Assembly: GCF_014651035.1 (NCBI RefSeq)
Contig: NZ_BMWC01000022.1
Location: forward strand, 1 to 59,562
Origin: Streptomyces lomondensis
Lineage (GTDB): Bacteria; Actinomycetota; Actinomycetes; Streptomycetales; Streptomycetaceae
Reading direction: 5' to 3'
Length of the DNA: 59,562 nucleotides
In this document: positions 37,884 through 46,358 of the stretch, one piece after another
Position numbering within the stretch: the stretch's first letter is position 1
Layout: each line of letters opens with the position of its first letter
Notes under the pieces: model-generated
Databases searched by the model: none
The model's input: only the letters and a program-made list of their open reading frames with translations
What the model was told of the DNA's origin: nothing
Made by a program: the position numbers and the translations under genes

Positions 37884-37899
37884 CGATGCACTTGCATCG
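37884..37899. promoter_or_regulatory. Operator palindrome 1 (CGATGCA-CT-TGCATCG)
   Basis: Perfect 7-bp arms with a 2-base spacer, 20 bases before the TetR start. A likely TetR self-operator. Confidence 0.7.
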
Positions 37900-37922
37900 T
37901 ATCCTTCCGCACTGCAGGATGT

Positions 37923-37936
37923 GATGCGACCGCATC
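37923..37936. promoter_or_regulatory. Operator palindrome 2 (GATGCG-AC-CGCATC)
   Basis: 6-bp arms with a 2-base spacer, about 38 bases from palindrome 1 and sharing its GATGC core, on the side of the divergent membrane-protein gene. Confidence 0.65.
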
Positions 37937-37969
37937 GAAAAACTCCATCAGCGCGAGGGGGACCCCGTC

Positions 37970-38230
37970 ATGCCCGACCACCCCAGGACCCTTAACACCG
38001 GACCTTCCCAGAGCCTGCTCTGGCTCTTCGGCGCCATCCTGACGATCCAGGGCTTCGGCTCGGCCGTCACGGAGGCCGGCTGGAACACGAGCTTCGGCGT
38101 CGCGGGCCTGCTGCGCGCGGCCCACGTACCCGAGTGGGGAGCGCTCCTGGTCGGCTGCGCGGGCACCGCACTCCTGGCGACGGCGGCCCGCCGCCACCAC
38201 GCGAGGAGCCGTGCGGGCCGCCGTTCCTGA
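37970..38230 (+). CDS. Small membrane protein divergent from TetR
   Basis: 86 residues with two hydrophobic segments (about 14-34 and 55-72) and a basic C-terminal tail (RRHHARSRAGRRS). A GAGGGGG purine run precedes ATG 37970. No known domain. The paired operators make it the likely target of the TetR. Confidence 0.75.
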   Translation: MPDHPRTLNTGPSQSLLWLFGAILTIQGFGSAVTEAGWNTSFGVAGLLRAAHVPEWGALLVGCAGTALLATAARRHHARSRAGRRS

Positions 38231-38268
38231 CGCTTCCGTCCATGGGCGCCGCTGGCCCATCACCTGGG

Positions 38269-38750
38269 TCACCTGGGCGCGGGGCATCGGCCGGCAGTCC
38301 CCGCCGGGACCCGACCGCACGCACCGTCGAGTTCGTCGGCGGGCACCTGACGGCGTGCCTCCGTATCCCGGGGGCCGCACGCACAGGGCTCGCAGGTGCA
38401 CTTGACGACGTTTCCGGTGTCGGCTTCGGGGGTGCCTTCGACGTCCTTCGGCAGCAGTTCGTGCCCCAGGGTTTGGCAGACGTTCCTGGCCCGTAGTGGT
38501 CCGGTCGTGTGATTGAAGACGGCGAGGATGTGGGGGGAGTCCGGGTGCTCGGGCAGGCCCGTGCGGCGGCGGGCAGTCGGTCGGCGAGGCCGGTGACGGT
38601 CGTGCGGGTGATCGCGAGATGCTCCAGGTGGGTCTCGGCATCCCGTAGCCGGTTCTGCAGGCCGTCGATCTGTTCACGGAGGCCGTCGGCCACGGCCCGG
38701 GCAGCCTGTTCCTGCAGTTCCAGCGCTTCGAGCAACGGCTGGATGTTCAC
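38269..38750 (-). pseudogene. Frameshifted companion ORF of the decayed insertion sequence
   Basis: GTG 38750 overlaps the transposase stop (GTGA). The first about 60 codons encode a helical protein (NIQPLLEALELQEQAARAV, then AETHLEHLAITRTTV). Near 38565 the frame is lost. The continuation lies in another frame as LPEHPDSPHILAVFNHTTG, LRARNVCQTLGHELLP and a Cys-rich CTCEPCACGPRD. This kind of small ORF commonly accompanies Streptomyces transposase genes (from memory). It is non-functional as it stands. Confidence 0.7.
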
Positions 38751-39123
38751 GCTGCGACCCCCAGCGCCTCGCGCCAGGTGGGGGTGTTCGCGCCGGTGAG
38801 CTGGCGGGTCATCCCGTAGGTCTGCTCGGCCCTCCACCGCTTCGGCTGCGGCACAAACCCCTTGACCTGCGGGTCGCGGGCGACGATCTCGACGTCGATG
38901 CCAGGCCGGCACCGTGTGCGACGACCTGGTTCTTGAAGTTCGGCCCACTGGCAGCCGATCCCCCTGGTACAGGATCGCGTTCACGATCTCCCGCATGTCG
39001 TAGGCGCCCTGATGGCCGCTGACCGATGCCGGGCCTTCCACGCGGTGATCACCGGCTCGATCAACGACCACTGCTCGTCCGATAAGTCACTCGGATACCG
39101 CTTGCGTTCACGCGCCCGGTCAC
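38747..39123 (-). pseudogene. Remnant IS5-type transposase with internal deletions
   Basis: Three transposase pieces in different frames: SDLSDEQWSLIEPVITAWKA near 39050-39110, then GHQGAYDMREIVNAILYQG near 38980-39030 after a frameshift, then IGCQW and DVEIVARDPQVKGFVPQPKRW near 38820-38960. It ends in MTRQLTGANTPTWREALGV and a stop at 38747. The DDE catalytic middle is missing. It is about a third of a normal length and cannot transpose. Confidence 0.8.
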
Positions 39124-39205
39124 ATCACCAGATCAACAACAGCGGACCAGCGGATTCCGCCCCACCGCCACACCATCAGGCGACAGCAGAACCACTCAGA
39201 AACTC

Positions 39206-39298
39206 GTGAATCGCCCACTACGGCTTCTACCTCACCATCCCCGGCGACGGCTACACCATCGATCCCAGCATGAAGCTCTGCGGCGGCTGGACCTGACG
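39206..39298 (+). pseudogene. 3' stump of an unidentified gene next to the IS remnant
   Basis: The frame encodes IAHYGFYLTIPGDGYTIDPS and then MKLCGGWT before TGA at 39296. It has protein character but no start, directly beside the IS end-like sequence, so the 5' part was probably removed by the insertion or a later deletion. The original protein is not recognised. Confidence 0.5.
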
Positions 39299-39306
39299 CC
39301 CGGCGC

Positions 39307-40173
39307 ATGAGGGCTCAGCCGAACGGGGATTACAGCTGGGTGAAAAGCAGGGGGTACGGCGACGTTTGGTACCGCAGGCGGCTGCCCCACTGGTTACGGG
39401 GGCTGCTCGTCCTCGCGGCCGGATGGGGAGTCCTGCTCTGCGGTCAGCAGGTCGCTGAAGGCTACGGAGCGACCATGGAGTACCGCGACGCACCGGTCTG
39501 CCAGGGCGGGGGCCGGAGCGGAGACGGGGATGAGGCGGAACTGTGCGTGCGGCGCGAGGCGGGCACGGTGCTCGACCGGCGGACGGGTGAGCGCTGCACG
39601 TCCAACGGCACGAGCGGCGGCACGACGGGAGGCATCACCACCGGAGGCATCACGGCCGGAGGCGGTATGAACACCGCCGGTGGCGCTATCGGCGGTGTGA
39701 CGGCCGGCGGGGTGACCACCGCAGGCGGCGGAGGCGGCGGTACGACCTGTACGACGTACCACGACCTGAAGGTCCAACGGCCAGGGGATACAACCTGGTT
39801 GGGCGTGGGGTCGGAGACGTACGACGACGCCAGGAGGGGTGACCACGCCGAAGTCCGGCTGTGGCAGGGGGAGGTCGTGGAGCTGAGGATTCGCGGCCAC
39901 ATCGACTCCTACGCGCCCTCCTCGCAGCGGGCGGTTCTCCCGTGGCTCGCGCTGGGCTGCCTGATCCTGGCGGGCGGCGCATGGGCATTGCTGAGCGGGC
40001 GGCTCTCCGGCCTCTTCGCCTTCCCCAACTTCGGCTTGCTGTTCGTGGCCGTTGGGGTCGGCTGGCTCGGCTCCATGGCACTGTTCGGCGGCCACCCCGT
40101 GGTCTGGGTGTTCGCCATCGTGTGGACGGGCTTCGCGGTCTTCTGGACCGTGATTGCTTGGCAGGACGGGTAG
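39307..40173 (+). CDS. Membrane protein with Gly/Thr-rich repeat loop
   Basis: 288 residues from ATG 39307 (no clear ribosome site). One hydrophobic segment at about 30-50 is followed by an extracytoplasmic region with several cysteines, which contains a low-complexity array (TTGGITTGGITAGGG, about residues 104-146). Three C-terminal hydrophobic segments follow (about 215-287). It resembles uncharacterised Streptomyces membrane proteins; the function is unknown. It begins just 8 bases after the gene stump next to the IS remnant. Confidence 0.65.
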   Translation: MRAQPNGDYSWVKSRGYGDVWYRRRLPHWLRGLLVLAAGWGVLLCGQQVAEGYGATMEYRDAPVCQGGGRSGDGDEAELCVRREAGTVLDRRTGERCTSNGTSGGTTGGITTGGITAGGGMNTAGGAIGGVTAGGVTTAGGGGGGTTCTTYHDLKVQRPGDTTWLGVGSETYDDARRGDHAEVRLWQGEVVELRIRGHIDSYAPSSQRAVLPWLALGCLILAGGAWALLSGRLSGLFAFPNFGLLFVAVGVGWLGSMALFGGHPVVWVFAIVWTGFAVFWTVIAWQDG

Positions 40174-40205
40174 CAGCCCGTTCGAGCCTCCAGCGACCGG
40201 ACCGC

Positions 40206-40408
40206 CGCCGGTGAGTCAAGTCGGAGCACGGGGGCGAGGCGGGCGCGGAAGAGCGCGCCGAAGGCATCGCCGGAGAACCGCCCGAGAAACCGGGTGGGGG
40301 TGCCGAGCCGGGCGAGGGCGGCGGCGGTGTTGGCGGGGCCGCCTCCGGGCAGGGCACGCAGCGCGAGTTCGCCGGGGTCGGATCGGACGGGGTCGATGAC
40401 GGTCTGCC
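40206..40408 (-). pseudogene. PfkB-family sugar kinase (fructokinase-like) relic
   Basis: About 65 codons read on the minus strand: VIDPVRSDPGELALRALPGG, then GPANTAAALARLGTPTRFLG and RFSGDAFGALFRARL. This is the typical N-terminal GGxPANxAxxLARLG region of PfkB kinases. It starts after an in-frame stop with no start codon, lacks the first strand of the fold, and the homology ends abruptly. The C-terminal ATP-binding and catalytic GAGD part is absent. It lies 200 bases upstream of the fructan-locus LacI gene on the opposite strand. Confidence 0.7.
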
Positions 40409-40489
40409 TCTCTCAGGAAGGGTGTGGGGCCGCTCTGCCCCGCGCATGGGGCCCGGTCCGGTGGCCGGATGCAGCCCATGCCGTAGGTA

Positions 40490-40519
40490 TTGACATGCCA
40501 CTCAAGACGGACGTAACTT
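40490..40519 (+). promoter_or_regulatory. Promoter of the LacI gene and fructan operon
   Basis: TTGACA (40490-40495) and TAACTT (40514-40519) with an 18-base spacer, a good match to vegetative promoters. Confidence 0.65.
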
Positions 40520-40535
40520 CCGTGCAACACAGAAC

Positions 40536-40547
40536 TAACGCGCGTTA
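40536..40547. promoter_or_regulatory. Perfect LacI-family operator TAACGCGCGTTA
   Basis: A 12-base perfect palindrome with central CG, 17 bases after the -10 element, placed to block initiation or elongation. The probable site of the LacI protein encoded 58 bases downstream. Confidence 0.75.
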
Positions 40548-40561
40548 TTAAAGCGCGAAAC

Positions 40562-40583
40562 CGGAGGTGAGGTCTCGCCTCCG
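40562..40583 (+). promoter_or_regulatory. Strong leader hairpin before the LacI gene
   Basis: CGGAGGTGA pairs with TCGCCTCCG (9-bp stem, 4-base loop, one G-T pair). It sequesters a GGAGGTGA ribosome-site-like sequence 22 bases upstream of the GTG start. Its role is not known. Confidence 0.5.
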
Positions 40584-40604
40584 TCCGGCCGAAAGGGACT
40601 GGAA

Positions 40605-41627
40605 GTGGCCACGAACAAGCCGAGTCGCGTGACCATGAGCGATGTGGCGCGCCACGCGGGTGTCTCGCGGACCACGGTCTCCTTCGTCCTCAACGACCGG
40701 CCCGGCGCCGCCATCCCCGACGAGACCCGTCGGCGGATCCTCGCGGCGATCGACGAACTCGGCTACCGGCCCAACGCCGGGGCACGGGCGCTGGCCGCCA
40801 AGCGCAGCGGTTGGTTCGGGCTGATCACCGAGATCGTGACCGGCCCCTTCGCGGCCGAAGTGATCACGGGGGCGCAGAAACGTGCCTGGAGCGACCAGAG
40901 GTTCCTGCTGATCGCCGCGAGTGAGGGCGACCCCGCGCAGGAGTCCGCCGCGCTCGACCAGATGCTGGAGCACCGCGTGGAAGGACTGCTGTACGCCACG
41001 ACCTGGCACCGGGCCGTCACGCTGCCCAAGGCCGTCCGCGAGGTGCCGACGGTGCTCGTGAACTGCTACGACGCGGCAGGGGAGCTGCCGTGCATCCTGC
41101 CCGACGAGGAGTCGGGCGGATACCGGGCGACCCGCCGGCTCCTGGACGCCGGGCACACCCGCATCGCGTTCATCAACCTCGACCCGGCGATCCCGGCCGC
41201 CGTCGGCCGGCGCGAGGGGTACGAACGTGCCCTGCGCGAGGCCGGGATCACCCCCGACCCCTCCCTCGTCATCCCCGGCTGGGCCACCGCCGACGGCGCG
41301 TACGACGCCGCCTGCGAGCTGCTGGACCGCCCGGCCGCCGACCGGCCGACCGCGCTGTTCTGCGGCAACGACCGGATGGCGATGGGCGCGTACGACGCGA
41401 TCAAGGAACGTGGGCTGCGCATCCCGCACGACGTGGCCGTGGTGGGGTTCGACAACCAGGAACTCATCGCCGCCTATCTGCGGCCGAAGCTGACGACGCT
41501 CGCCCTGCCCTTCGAGGCCATGGGCACCAAGGGCGTGGACATGCTCGCCGCTCTCGCAGCGGGGCAGCCGCTCGACACCCACCGGGTGACGGTCGACTGC
41601 CCGCTGCTCGAACGCTCGTCGGTCTGA
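40605..41627 (+). CDS. LacI-family regulator of the fructan operon
   Basis: 340 residues from GTG 40605. The helix-turn-helix is TMSDVARHAGVSRTTVSFVLN, with the LacI hinge helix region GYRPNAGARALA. A periplasmic-binding-protein-like effector domain follows (GLITEIVTGPF; TALFCGNDRMAMGAY; VAVVGFDNQEL). It is the first gene of the locus and 74 bases upstream of the binding-protein gene, so it probably autoregulates the whole run through the palindrome in front of it. A fructose or fructo-oligosaccharide effector is inferred from the GH32 genes. Confidence 0.93.
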   Translation: MATNKPSRVTMSDVARHAGVSRTTVSFVLNDRPGAAIPDETRRRILAAIDELGYRPNAGARALAAKRSGWFGLITEIVTGPFAAEVITGAQKRAWSDQRFLLIAASEGDPAQESAALDQMLEHRVEGLLYATTWHRAVTLPKAVREVPTVLVNCYDAAGELPCILPDEESGGYRATRRLLDAGHTRIAFINLDPAIPAAVGRREGYERALREAGITPDPSLVIPGWATADGAYDAACELLDRPAADRPTALFCGNDRMAMGAYDAIKERGLRIPHDVAVVGFDNQELIAAYLRPKLTTLALPFEAMGTKGVDMLAALAAGQPLDTHRVTVDCPLLERSSV

Positions 41628-41701
41628 CCGCTAATCAGCCCGCCGAGGAATCCCATCCCGTCTTCGCCCTGTGTGTTGAAGAGAGGAAAAGAGTCTCCAT
41701 T

Positions 41702-43384
41702 ATGGCACCCTCCCGCATACCTTCACGGCGGCCACGGGCCGTCCTGAGAGCGGTCACCGCGACCGCCGCCGCGGCCCTGGTCCTGTCCGCCTGCACGGGT
41801 GGCTCGGGCACCGCCGGCGCCGGGGGCACCTCCGGCAACCAGCTGCTCACCATCCCGCGCGAGGACCTGGCGACGTTCACGCGCAACTTCAACCCGCTCG
41901 CCCCGCAGCCCGCCCCCATGACCCTGCAGGCGATCTACGAGCCGCTGGTCGTGCACAGCATGTCGGACGCCAAGGACACACCGTGGCTCGCCACCAAGTG
42001 GGAGCAGGCCAAGGACGCCAAGTCCCTCACCTTCACGCTGCGCGACGGTGTGAAGTGGTCGGACGGCAAGCCGCTCACCGCCGACGACGTCGTCTACACC
42101 TTCCAGCTGCAAAAGAAGGTGCTGGGCGGCTTCGACTACCTGGACAAGGTCACCGCGGTCGACGCGCACACGGTGAAGTTCTCCTTCAACAAGCCCTTCT
42201 CGCCCGCCTTCTACGAGATCAGCGGCCACTGGATCGTCCCGAAGCACATCTGGTCCAAGGTGAAGGACCCGGCGAAGTTCACCAACCCGAACCCGGTCGG
42301 CACCGGCCCGTACACCAAGATCGAGAAGTTCCAGAGCCAGTCGTACCAGCTGGGCAAGAACCCGAACTACTGGCAGCCGGCCAAGCAGCGGATCGCCGGC
42401 ATCCAGATGCTCGCCTTCTCCGGCAACGACAGCGCCAACCTCGCCTTCACCAGCGGCGAGGTGGACTGGACGCAGTCGTTCATCCCGGACATCGAGAAGT
42501 CCTTCGTGGCCAAGGACAAGAAGCACAACCACTACTGGTTCCCGGCCACCGGCGCCATGATCAACTGGCAGCTGAACACCACCAAGGCGCCCTTCGACGA
42601 CCCGGCCGTGCGCAAGGCGCTCAGCATGGCCGTCGACCGCGACCAGATCACCAAGGTCGCGATGAACGGCTACGCCGATCCCGCCGACTGCACGGGCCTG
42701 GCCCGCACCTACGACAAGTGGCGCGACACGTCGCTGGCCGCGTCCTGCACGTGGACGAAGTACAACACCGACGCGGCAGCCAAGGCCCTGGACGCGGCCG
42801 GCTACAAGGAGAGCGGCGGCAAGCGGAAGCTGAAGAACGGCAAGAACTTCACGCTCGACATCTCCGTCGGCTCCGCCTCCTCCGACTGGATCTCGGTCGC
42901 CAACATCATCAAGCAGGATCTGGCGAAGGTCGGCATCACCGCCACCGTGAAGACGCCCGACTGGTCGGCCGTCCAGTCGTCGTACAACACCGGCACCTTC
43001 GACACCGGCATCGTGTGGAGCAACAACGGCGCCACCCCCTACGAGTACTACCGCGGCGTGATGTCGACGAAGATGCTGCAGCCGGTCGGCAAGCAGGCCA
43101 CCGAGAACTACCACCGCTTCGGCGACAAGAAGGCCGACAAGCTCATCGACGCCTTCGCCGCCGCCACCGACGAGAAGACGCAGCGCGAGCAGATGAACGG
43201 CCTGCAGGAGCTGTACAACAAGGACGCGCCCGTCGTCCCGCTGTTCACCGGCCCCGAGTGGGGCGCGTACACGGACGCCCGCTTCACCGGCTGGCCCTCC
43301 GAGAAGAACCCGTACGCCACCCTCGGCAACCGCAACGGCAGCACGATCCTGGTGCTCACCTCGCTCAAGCCCGTCAAGGGCTGA
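41702..43384 (+). CDS. ABC transporter substrate-binding lipoprotein, family 5 (Dpp/Opp type)
   Basis: 560 residues. The lipobox ALVLSAC places the lipidated Cys31. Family-5 blocks are visible: WKxxx-like LTFTLRDGVKWSDGKPLTADDVVYT and the later VRKALSMAVDRDQI. Such proteins usually bind peptides, but several bind oligosaccharides. The operon also encodes a cytoplasmic GH32 hydrolase, so a fructo-oligosaccharide ligand is the best inference. It is followed by two permeases and two ATPases in the classical order. Confidence 0.93.
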   Translation: MAPSRIPSRRPRAVLRAVTATAAAALVLSACTGGSGTAGAGGTSGNQLLTIPREDLATFTRNFNPLAPQPAPMTLQAIYEPLVVHSMSDAKDTPWLATKWEQAKDAKSLTFTLRDGVKWSDGKPLTADDVVYTFQLQKKVLGGFDYLDKVTAVDAHTVKFSFNKPFSPAFYEISGHWIVPKHIWSKVKDPAKFTNPNPVGTGPYTKIEKFQSQSYQLGKNPNYWQPAKQRIAGIQMLAFSGNDSANLAFTSGEVDWTQSFIPDIEKSFVAKDKKHNHYWFPATGAMINWQLNTTKAPFDDPAVRKALSMAVDRDQITKVAMNGYADPADCTGLARTYDKWRDTSLAASCTWTKYNTDAAAKALDAAGYKESGGKRKLKNGKNFTLDISVGSASSDWISVANIIKQDLAKVGITATVKTPDWSAVQSSYNTGTFDTGIVWSNNGATPYEYYRGVMSTKMLQPVGKQATENYHRFGDKKADKLIDAFAAATDEKTQREQMNGLQELYNKDAPVVPLFTGPEWGAYTDARFTGWPSEKNPYATLGNRNGSTILVLTSLKPVKG

Positions 43385-43480
43385 CGGCCCCGCGGACCGG
43401 CGGCCGTCCTCCTCCCCGACACGGACGGCCGCCCCCGCGCACCGCATCCCCGTTCACCCCCACCGACAGGAGCACGACCC

Positions 43481-44458
43481 GTGCGTCTCATCCTGCGTAA
43501 CCTGGGGTTCTATCTGCTCGCCTTCTGGGCCTCCATCACCCTGAACTTCGTTCTCCCGCGCTTCATGCCGGGTGACCCGGTCTCCCGGATGTTCGCGCAG
43601 GCCCAGGGCACCATGCAGCCCGACCAGATAGCCCAACTGCGCAAACTCTTCGGCCTGGACCACCGCCCCCTCTGGGAGCAGTACCTCTCCTACGTCAAGA
43701 GCGTCTTCACCGGCGACCTCGGCATCTCCATCACCCGCTTCCCGACCCCCGTCTCCGACGTGATCGGCCAGCAGATCGGCTGGACCCTGCTGCTCGGCGG
43801 TGTCGCGCTCGTCATCGCCGCAGTCCTCGGCAATCTGCTCGGCATCGTCGCGGCCTGGCGGCGCGGCGGCGTCCTCGACTCCGCCTTCCCGCCCCTGCTG
43901 ATCTTCGTCGGTTCCTTCCCCTACTTCTGGCTGGCGATGGGCGCCCTGTACCTGTTCGGCGTGAGCCTGGGCTGGTTCCCGCTGCGACACGCCTACGACG
44001 TCGGCCTGACCCCCGGCCTCAACGGCGAGTTCGTCTCGAACGTCGCCACCCACCTGGTGCTGCCCGCGCTGACCATCGTGCTGGTCTCCATCGGCGGCTG
44101 GATGCTCGGCATGCGCAACACCATGATCGCCACAGCGGCCGAGGACTACATCACGATGGCCGAGGCAAAGGGCTTGAGCCCCTCGCGGATCATGTTCCGC
44201 TACGCCGCCCGCAACGCGCTGCTGCCCTCCGTCACCAACTTCGGCATGGCGCTCGGCTTCGTCGTCGGCGGCGCGCTGCTCACCGAGGTCGTGTTCGCCT
44301 ACCCCGGCATCGGTTACCAGTTGCTGATGGCCGTCCAGGGCCTGGACTACCCGCTGATGCAGGGCATCTTCCTGACGATCACGGCGGCGGTGCTGCTCGC
44401 GAACTTCCTCGTCGACCTCGTCTACGTCCGCCTCGACCCGCGCGTCCGCGTCCGCTGA
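43481..44458 (+). CDS. ABC transporter permease (DppB type)
   Basis: 325 residues from GTG 43481. About six hydrophobic segments, with the DppB N terminus (ILRNLGFYLLAFWASITLNF...PGDP) and the cytoplasmic EAA loop EAKGLSPSRIMFRYAARNA that contacts the ATPases. It lies 96 bases after the binding-protein gene. Confidence 0.94.
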   Translation: MRLILRNLGFYLLAFWASITLNFVLPRFMPGDPVSRMFAQAQGTMQPDQIAQLRKLFGLDHRPLWEQYLSYVKSVFTGDLGISITRFPTPVSDVIGQQIGWTLLLGGVALVIAAVLGNLLGIVAAWRRGGVLDSAFPPLLIFVGSFPYFWLAMGALYLFGVSLGWFPLRHAYDVGLTPGLNGEFVSNVATHLVLPALTIVLVSIGGWMLGMRNTMIATAAEDYITMAEAKGLSPSRIMFRYAARNALLPSVTNFGMALGFVVGGALLTEVVFAYPGIGYQLLMAVQGLDYPLMQGIFLTITAAVLLANFLVDLVYVRLDPRVRVR

Positions 44459-44471
44459 GGAGGTTGCCGAC

Positions 44472-45401
44472 ATGACCGCCATCGAGATCGCGACGGCCAC
44501 CACGCCGACAGCCTCCGCGCCCTCGTCCCGCCGACGCGGACTGCTGCGCCAGCTCATCGACAGCAAGAAGGCGCTGGCCGGGCTGATCCTGCTCGCTCTT
44601 TTCGCGCTGCTCGCCCTGCTCGCCCCCGTCCTTGCGCCGGGCGACCCGTCCCTCATCAACTCCACGGGCAGCCAGGCCCCTTCGGCCGCGCACTGGCTCG
44701 GCACGACCGCCAAGGGGCAGGACGTGCTCGCCCTGACCCTGTGGGGCGCGCGCAGCTCCCTGTTCGTCGGGTTCACCGTGGGGCTCGCGGCGACCGCGAT
44801 CGCCATCCTCGTCGGCCTCGCGTCCGCCTACTTCGGCCGCATCGTGGACGACGCGCTGACCCTGGTCACCAACATCTTCCTGCTGCTGCCCGGGCTGCCG
44901 CTGCTCATCATCCTGGCCGCGTTCCTGCCGCCCGGGACCTCCACCGTGATCCTTGTCCTCGTCGTCACCGGCTGGGCCGGCTCGGCCCGGGTGCTGCGTG
45001 CGCAGGCCAAGTCGATCCGGGGCAAGGACTTCGTGGCCGCCGCGGTCGTCACCGGGGAGCGCCCGCTGCGGATCATGTTCCGCGAGATCCTGCCCAACAT
45101 GGCGTCCGTGGTGATGACCACGCTGCTCGGCTGCGTGATCTTCGGCATCGGCGCCCAGGCCGGCCTTGAGTTCCTCGGCCTCGGCGACAGCAGCGTCGTC
45201 AGCTGGGGCACCAACCTGTACTGGGCCAGCAACGACGGCGCGCTGATGACCGGCACCTGGTGGGCCTTCGTCCCCTCCGGCATGTGCATCGCGCTCGTCG
45301 CCTTCGCGCTCGCGCTGGTCAACTACGCGGTCGACGAGATCACCAACCCGAGGCTGCGCAGCCGCCGTGCCCGGCGTGCCCTGCCTGAGAGGAGGGCCTG
45401 A
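44472..45401 (+). CDS. ABC transporter permease (DppC type)
   Basis: 309 residues from ATG 44472, with GAGGAGG upstream. It has a basic cytoplasmic N terminus, about six hydrophobic segments, LGTTAKGQDVLALTLWGARS typical of DppC proteins, and the EAA-like GERPLRIMFREILPNM. It pairs with the preceding permease. Confidence 0.94.
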   Translation: MTAIEIATATTPTASAPSSRRRGLLRQLIDSKKALAGLILLALFALLALLAPVLAPGDPSLINSTGSQAPSAAHWLGTTAKGQDVLALTLWGARSSLFVGFTVGLAATAIAILVGLASAYFGRIVDDALTLVTNIFLLLPGLPLLIILAAFLPPGTSTVILVLVVTGWAGSARVLRAQAKSIRGKDFVAAAVVTGERPLRIMFREILPNMASVVMTTLLGCVIFGIGAQAGLEFLGLGDSSVVSWGTNLYWASNDGALMTGTWWAFVPSGMCIALVAFALALVNYAVDEITNPRLRSRRARRALPERRA

Positions 45402-45404
45402 GCC

Positions 45405-46358
45405 ATGGAACCCGTACTCGAGGTGAACGGCCTGCGCGTCGAATACCGCGGCGACGGACGCACCGTCGTGGGCGCCGACGACGTCTCCTTCTCCATCGGC
45501 GCCGGAGAGGTCTTCGGCCTCGCCGGGGAGTCCGGCTGCGGCAAGTCGACCATCGCGAACGCGGTGATGCGGCTGCTGAAGCCCCCGGCGGAGATCACCG
45601 CGGGCAGCATCCGCTTCCAGGGCGGGGACGTCCTCGCCCTGGACGAGCGGGAGCTGCGTGCCTTCCGGTGGCGGCAGATCGCCATGGTCTTCCAGTCGGC
45701 GATGAACTCCCTCAACCCCGTCCTCACCGTCGGCGAGCAGATCGTCGACATCTTCACCACCCACGAGAAGCTGAAGAAGCGGGCCGCGCGGGAGCGGGCG
45801 GGTGAACTGCTGGGACTGGTGGGCATCGACCCGGGACGGCTGAAGGCATACCCGCACCAGCTGTCCGGCGGGATGCGCCAGCGCGTGGTCATCGCCATGG
45901 CCGTCGCCCTGAAGCCGCGGCTGCTGATCATGGACGAGCCGACCACCGCACTCGACGTGGTCGTGCAGCAGGAGATCATGGCGCAGATCCGCGACCTCCA
46001 GCGGGAGCTGGGCTTCTCCATCCTCTTCATCACCCACGACATGTCCCTGATGGTCGAGCTGTCGGACCGCATGGGCGTGATGTACGGCGGACGGATCGTC
46101 GAACTCGCCGACGCCAAGGACCTGTTCGCGAAGCCCCTCCACCCGTACACCGAGGCGCTGATGAACGCCTTCCCGCCCCTGACCGGCCCGCGCGTCGAAC
46201 TCACCGGCCTCTTCGACGCCCCGCGCACCACCGACAGCTGCGGCTTCCACGTCCGCTGCCCCGAGGACCGCTCGGACTGCTCCATGAACATCCCCGACCT
46301 GCGCGAGGTCGCGCCCGGCCGCTGGGTGGCCCGCAGCACCGAAGGAGCCCCCCGATGA
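45405..46358 (+). CDS. ABC transporter ATPase (DppD type)
   Basis: 317 residues from ATG 45405, 3 bases after the permease stop. Walker A is GESGCGKST, the signature is LSGGMRQR, Walker B is LLIMDEPTTALD, and the switch His is in FITHDMSL. The C-terminal oligopeptide-type extension contains CGFHVRCPEDRSDC, the Cys pattern that binds an iron-sulfur cluster in some Dpp ATPases. Confidence 0.95.
   Translation: MEPVLEVNGLRVEYRGDGRTVVGADDVSFSIGAGEVFGLAGESGCGKSTIANAVMRLLKPPAEITAGSIRFQGGDVLALDERELRAFRWRQIAMVFQSAMNSLNPVLTVGEQIVDIFTTHEKLKKRAARERAGELLGLVGIDPGRLKAYPHQLSGGMRQRVVIAMAVALKPRLLIMDEPTTALDVVVQQEIMAQIRDLQRELGFSILFITHDMSLMVELSDRMGVMYGGRIVELADAKDLFAKPLHPYTEALMNAFPPLTGPRVELTGLFDAPRTTDSCGFHVRCPEDRSDCSMNIPDLREVAPGRWVARSTEGAPR

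Noticed and set aside
38231..38268. Terminal inverted repeat of the IS remnant on its left side
   Set aside because: No sequence matching the right-hand end near 39200 could be found, so the left border of the element is not defined.
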